Source: Mytilus californianus
Taxonomy: Eukaryota > Mollusca > Bivalvia > Mytilida > Mytilidae
DNA: 64,000 bases
Direction: 5' to 3'
NCBI RefSeq assembly: GCF_021869535.1
Contig: NW_026262668.1
Span: 138,061,635-138,125,634 of the forward strand
Below, in pieces: positions 59,377 to 64,000 of the stretch. Below the pieces are notes generated by a model, which searched no databases, was not told the DNA's origin, and saw only the letters and a list, made by a program, of their open reading frames with translations. Position 1 is the first letter of the stretch. Each line of letters begins with the position of its first letter. A program made the position numbers and the translations under genes.

Positions 59377-61125
59377 TCTTTATAAAGATTATTATTGATC
59401 ATGTAAATTTACCGGTACCACAAGAAAACTAGCTTCATATTTTCAGTGAATTGATTTTTTTAATCCTTTCATGAAATTATACAGAAGGCCAAAAGTTAAA
59501 TTTCTAATTTTTTTAAACATACGTTTTACTTACTACAGAATGTCTATCTTAATATGATATGCAATTAACCTCTGCTACAGGATACATATACTGGTACAAC
59601 TGTGAGACATTAAAACTAATGTCAAATTAAGTACAGTATTTACAAGGAAGATATTTACTGCATTTAAAATACACAAAATTGTCAGATTTACAGCACAAAC
59701 CACTCTCTAGTACATGTTTGGCATACTAGTCTGTTTCAAATAGCATTTAATAAAACTTGGAATCTTACTGAACCACTGTAACATGCTTCTTTATACTTCA
59801 CTGATAATTATTGAAAATTTTAATGAACTATTCTCTTTTGAGAATACTCTGATAAAAATCTTGTATTTGGATACAGTGTTTTACTGCAGACGTTGAGTGT
59901 CTATCACTATAGTAGCTTAATGAAGGCATGCTGTATAACACCACCATACTGTAATATTTGAAGATAGTTTTTCTGATCCATTGTTACTGTATTACCTTTT
60001 TATATATATTGGATTGACTAATCTGTTGCAACGTTCATCTCACAAATTATTTTTTGTAAACTGCAAGGCCGTACCTTGACCTATAATGGTTTACTTTTAT
60101 AAATTGTTACTTGGATGGAGAGTTGTCTCATTGGCACTCATACCACATCTTCCTATATCTATACACATGTCAAAAGACAAATTTTATTTGGTTTCTCCGT
60201 GTTATTGTTATGCTATTTTATTTTGACAATGCTTGAAAAAGTACAAATCACAAAGCTGACAAAAAAGCTATTTGAGGGTTGGTTTAATTGTTTGTATATG
60301 GTGTAAGAGAGATAATTCATTTTACATTTGTTTGATAGGGAAGTGAGAATGATGTTGCCATGTGGGTCCCATAAACTTACAAAATGTTTATATTTTTACA
60401 TGTCATGTAAATGAATCATATTTTGTGATGTAGAGTAGTTATGCAACATGTTTCCATGGATATGAGTGTTATTACATTGGAACAGTCTAAATTATTACAA
60501 GATTGCTGTCTATAATATGTTTATAAAAAGACAGAGAATATCTTATTATTTCATCTGAATGTCTGAATTGAGAAATATATTTTCATTGCCATGTTTTTAG
60601 TTCATTATTCAGTGGTATGATATGATGACAATTTCCACAATCAGTCGATGATTTTGTACAGTATTTTGGATGCCAGCACATTGTAATAAAGGCTTTCTAC
60701 CAAAATTCTGTATAATCAAAATTCTATATTTTGATAAAATAAAAATTGTTAATAGATGAGTTTTTATTTTGTATCACTCCCTCAAAAAAAAAATTACAGG
60801 TACGTTATATATATATCATTAATTTTGCCCTACATTTCATTTGTAAAAATTGTTAACAGACAAGTTTTTATTTTGTATCACCTCCCAACAAATGACATCA
60901 AGTTACAAAAAAAAACCAAAAACAAACATACCATTAAAAGAAAAACAATTATTGCTGACATCACATTTTTAATATGCTGACAATCTGCAGGAAGAGAGAG
61001 ATTACCATGCTGAGACACATTATTCATACTGATAACCAACGATTCTATGCCCTTACTCCTAAATGCTGCAATATTGAACGAGAAGCGGCAATCTTTCAAT
61101 TCCCTGGTTTGACCTAATAGAGGAT
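59377..61125. other. AT-rich sequence, possible long 3' UTR
   Basis: Holds the tail copy at 60064-60160 and polyadenylation-like AATAAA at 59749 and 60685. A TTTTTATTTTGTATCAC duplication occurs near 60761 and 60867. Confidence 0.45.
60064..60160 (+). repeat. LINE-like or SINE-like 3' tail copy
   Basis: GGCCGTACCTTGACCTATAA is followed by GGTTTACTTTTATAAATTGT and GAGTTGTCTCATTGGCACTC ending CATACCACATCTTCC. This is a dispersed repeat abundant in Mytilus sequence. Shorter versions lie at 35030-35090 (+), 12178-12225 (-) and 40700-40784 (-). Confidence 0.65.
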
Positions 61126-61660
61126 CAAAGATCTCCCTGTTCCTTAAAGCATGCAAGCTACCACAAGATAACCAGGACTGTCATTGGTTAAAGTGTTTAT
61201 CTAAGATATCCCTGTTCCTTAAAGCATGTAAGCTACCACAAGATAACCAGGACTGTCATTGGTTAAAGTGTTTATTTAAGATCTCCCTGTTCCTTAAAGC
61301 ATGCAAGCTACCACAAGATAACCAGAACTGTCATTGGTTAAAGTGTTTATTTAAGATCTCCCTGTTCCTTAAAGCATGCAATCTACCACAAGATAACCAG
61401 GACTGTCATTGGTTAAAGTGTTTATCTAAGATCTCCCTGTTCCTTAAAGCATGCAAGCTACCACAAGATAACCAGGACTGTCATTGGTTAAAGTGTTTAT
61501 CTAAGATCTCCCTGTTCCTTAAAGCATGCAAGCTACCACAAGATAACCAGGACTGTCATTGGTTAAAGTGTTTATTTAAGATCTCCCTGTTCCTTAAAGC
61601 ATGCAAGCTACCACAAGATAACCAGGACTGTCATTGGTTAAAGTGTTTATCTAAGATCTA
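61126..61660. repeat. 75-bp tandem array, about 7 copies
   Basis: TTAAGATCTCCCTGTTCCTT, AAAGCATGCAAGCTACCACA, AGATAACCAGGACTGTCATT and GGTTAAAGTGTTTATC repeat at 61201, 61276 and every 75 bp to 61576. Copies are almost identical. Confidence 0.95.
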
Positions 61661-61882
61661 GTAGAGAAGAATGTATGGAAGTACTAGATTTTGTAACCTC
61701 ATTTTGATTACATGTAAAAAAAACATTGTTGGGTAATTTATCAGCTGGAACAAACACAAAAAGCTTTCCAAGAGTAATTAAATTGTTTTTTAGAATTGAA
61801 ATTTGTTTTAGTAAATCATTTTATAAAAATTTACATTCAAAATGTTTGTGTGAAATAAAAAAAATAATTGCCAAAAAATTTG

Positions 61883-63477
61883 TAAGGGTTCTGTGGAACC
61901 CAGGGTCTTGCCTACTTTTGCTGTTAGTCGCAGGCTCAACAAAAATGGGGAAAAAATTATTTAAAATTTTCCTCTAGACACTATCTTTTGATTGTAAGAA
62001 GTTCTGTTCAAGTTTGGTAAAAATCCAAGAAGGTTTATGAATCTAATTAATGTTTTAAAATCTTTAACTGCAGACTGTACGTAATGTTAACTGGAATAAA
62101 ACTAAGTCCATTTATAAGTTATATACGGAAAAACAGGAAATAAATTTTTACAAAATTTCCTTTTAGATACTAGCTTTTGATCAAAACAATCTTCTGTCCA
62201 AGTTTGGTACAAATTCCAGGATAGTTTAAGAAAGTTATTAAAATTTTGAAAGCTTTAACCACAGAGTGAGTGTAATGTTAACTGGCAGAAAAACTAAGTC
62301 CATATATGAGTAAAATACGGATAAACAGGATTTTTTTTTTTAACAAAATTTACTTTTGAATACTATCTTATGATCACAAACAAGCTTCTGTCCAAGTGTG
62401 GTACAAATCCAGGATAGTTAAAGAAAGTTATTAAAATTTGAAGAACTTTAACCACAGAGTGAATGTTATGTAAAGTGGCAGAAAAACTAAGTCCATATAT
62501 GAGTAAAATACGGATAAACAGGATTTTTTTGTCGAGCCTTCGACTTTAGTCGAAAAAGCGAGACATAGCGATCCTACATTCCGTCGGCGTCGTCGTCGTT
62601 GTCATCGGCGGCGTCAACAAATATTCACTCTGTGGTTCAAGTTTTTGAAATTTTAATAACTTTCTTAAACTATCCTGGATTTCTACCAAACTTGGACAGA
62701 AGCTTGTTTATGATCATAAGATAGTATCCAGAAGTAAATTTTGTAAAAATAAAATTCCATTTTTTCCTTATTTTACTTTTAAATGGACTTAGATTTTCTG
62801 CCAGGAAACAATACATTCACTCTGTGGTTAAAGTTTTTAAAATTTTAATAACTTTCTTATACTATTTTGGATTTGTACCAAACTTGGACAGAAGCTTGTT
62901 TATGATCAAAAGCTAGTATCTAGAAGGAAATTTTGTAAAAAAATAAATCCATTTTTTCAGTATTTTACTTTTAAATGGACTTAGATTTTCTGCCAGGAAA
63001 CAACACATTCACTCTGTGGTTAAAGTTTTTAAAATTTTAATAACTTTCTTATGCTATTTTGGATTTGTACCAAACTTGGACAGAAGCTTGTTTATGGTCA
63101 AATGCTAGTATCTAGAAGGAAATTTTTTTTCTTCTTCCAGTTAACATTACATTCAGTCTGCAGTTAAAGTTTTTAAACATTTATTAGATTCATAAACTAT
63201 CCTGGATTTTTACCAAACTTGGACAGAAGCTTCTTACAATCAAAAGATAGTATCAAGAGGACTATTTTTATTGATTTACTTCCTCATTTTTGTTGAGCCT
63301 GCGATTAACAGAAAAAGTAGGCGAGACACTGGGTTCCGCGGAACCCTTACGAATTTTTTTTTTACAAAATTTACTTCTGGATACTATCCTCTGATCATAA
63401 ACAAGCTGCAGATGCCAACGGAATGTAGGATCGCTATGTCTCGCTTTTGCGACAAAAGTCGCAGGCTCGACAAAAAC
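61883..63477 (-). mobile_element. Tandem-core element, outer copy split by the inner copy
   Basis: On the minus strand, the head lies at 63477-63415 (GTCGAGCCTGCGACTTTTGT, AGCGAGACATAGCGATCC). The first core then runs to about 63354. After the inserted copy, the cores resume at 62530 and run leftwards to the tail (GTTGAGCCTGCGACTAACAG, hairpin GGGTTC-CACA-GAACCC) at about 61950-61883. Joining the sides across the T-run matches the uninterrupted internal copy at 62330-62400. Confidence 0.75.
62531..63353 (+). mobile_element. Tandem-core element (GTCGAGCC head), inner copy
   Basis: The head is GTCGAGCCTTCGACTTTAGT plus AGCGAGACATAGCGATCC and a CGTCGGCGTCGTCGTCG stretch. Cores carry TTCACTCTGTGG at 62624, 62816 and 63008 (192 bp apart) and a shorter diverged one at about 63152. 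The tail GTTGAGCCTGCGATTAACAG is followed by the perfect 16-bp palindrome GGGTTCCGCGGAACCC (63331-63346) and CTTACGAA. T-runs flank both ends. It interrupts an opposite-strand copy of the same family. Confidence 0.8.
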
Positions 63478-64000
63478 CATAAAAGTAGTAAAGAAATTAA
63501 TTTGCATTTAGGGGCAATAACTCCCATTAAGTCAAATTATCTTTTTGGCTTTGAGTTTTTCTGATGAAAGTAAATACAGAAAAGTGCTTCTGACGCATGA
63601 AATTTATAAAGTGTTGTTTTCATTTTTTAATACAAAAAATATATCAAATCGAAACATTACAATCATGATCATGTATGCACTTGTCTGTTTCATGGAGGTT
63701 TTGGCCTTTTTCTTGATGTGGAATCTTCTTGTTCAGAGGAGAACTGTAAAAGAAAATATACCCATATAAATAAAATATCCCCTTAATGCAAATGAGGCAG
63801 TAAACCAACAAAATAAATTAACTCAAATGGACATCAACAATATTATTCAACATGGTAGAAGACCTACTAATGCTTATCCTGTCTGAGGAACAGACCTAAC
63901 TACTAAAATTTAAGGACCAAATTCCAATAAATCATGAACTTTCAATCATTCTATACACCAAATAGAATCTGACCTTTCTACGAAATTAGTCTTGAACAAT
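63478..64000. other. End of window, nothing recognised
   Basis: Short chance ORFs only. Confidence 0.5.

Overview
The window is AT-rich, intron- and repeat-dominated animal DNA with almost no open coding sequence. Several dispersed repeats are of kinds I recognise from marine mussels: the repeat tails ending in TTGTCTCATTGGCA or CCCCATTTCCATTCTCA, and elements with GGCCCGAAGGGCC or AGCGAGACATAGCGATCC heads. A bivalve, most likely Mytilus or a close relative, is the best guess. This rests on recognition, not on a database search.

The only well-supported host gene is ZC3H10 (38830-39894, + strand). It is a 354-residue protein with three CCCH zinc fingers and a C-terminal coiled coil, encoded in one exon. 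A 3' splice site lies upstream at 38686/38687. A strong donor lies 14 nt after the stop codon, so the 3' UTR may continue in a distant exon, for example near 58455. A possible 5' non-coding exon (3718-3785) and one possible orphan coding exon (31363-31444) are weaker. The rest is intronic or intergenic. No RNA genes, CRISPR arrays or prokaryotic features were seen.

Layout: 0-9 kb holds sparse sequence with minisatellites of 41, 71-73, 61, 23 and 39 bp. 9.5-10.9 kb has a 59-bp dimeric minisatellite followed by a 5'-truncated tandem-core element. 13.8-15.7 kb is a large 39-bp array followed by a palindromic MITE (family B). 17.7-19.0 kb is a broken LINE on the minus strand. 19.4-30.5 kb is mostly plain AT-rich sequence. 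30.5-45 kb is a dense repeat zone in which the ZC3H10 exon sits. It contains several different elements built from core repeats of about 160 bp. 46.4-47.7 kb is a 45-bp array, and 49.3-49.9 kb is a terminal-inverted-repeat element filled with a palindromic satellite. 53.6-55.5 kb is a 40-bp array split by a non-autonomous Helitron. 55.7-58.4 kb holds a tRNA-derived SINE, a 26-bp array, and MITEs nested inside each other. 61.1-63.5 kb is a 75-bp array and a pair of opposed, nested tandem-core elements.

The most interesting theme is mobile-element architecture. At least four families share one plan: a GC-rich head, a tandem core near 160 bp, and a short conserved terminal hairpin followed by T-rich sequence. 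Two of them can be seen inserted at T-runs. The window also gives clean insertion 'fossils': a Helitron at an A|T site, MITE-B in MITE-A at TA, and a LINE-like tail with a short target duplication. It also shows a minisatellite arising inside a MITE.
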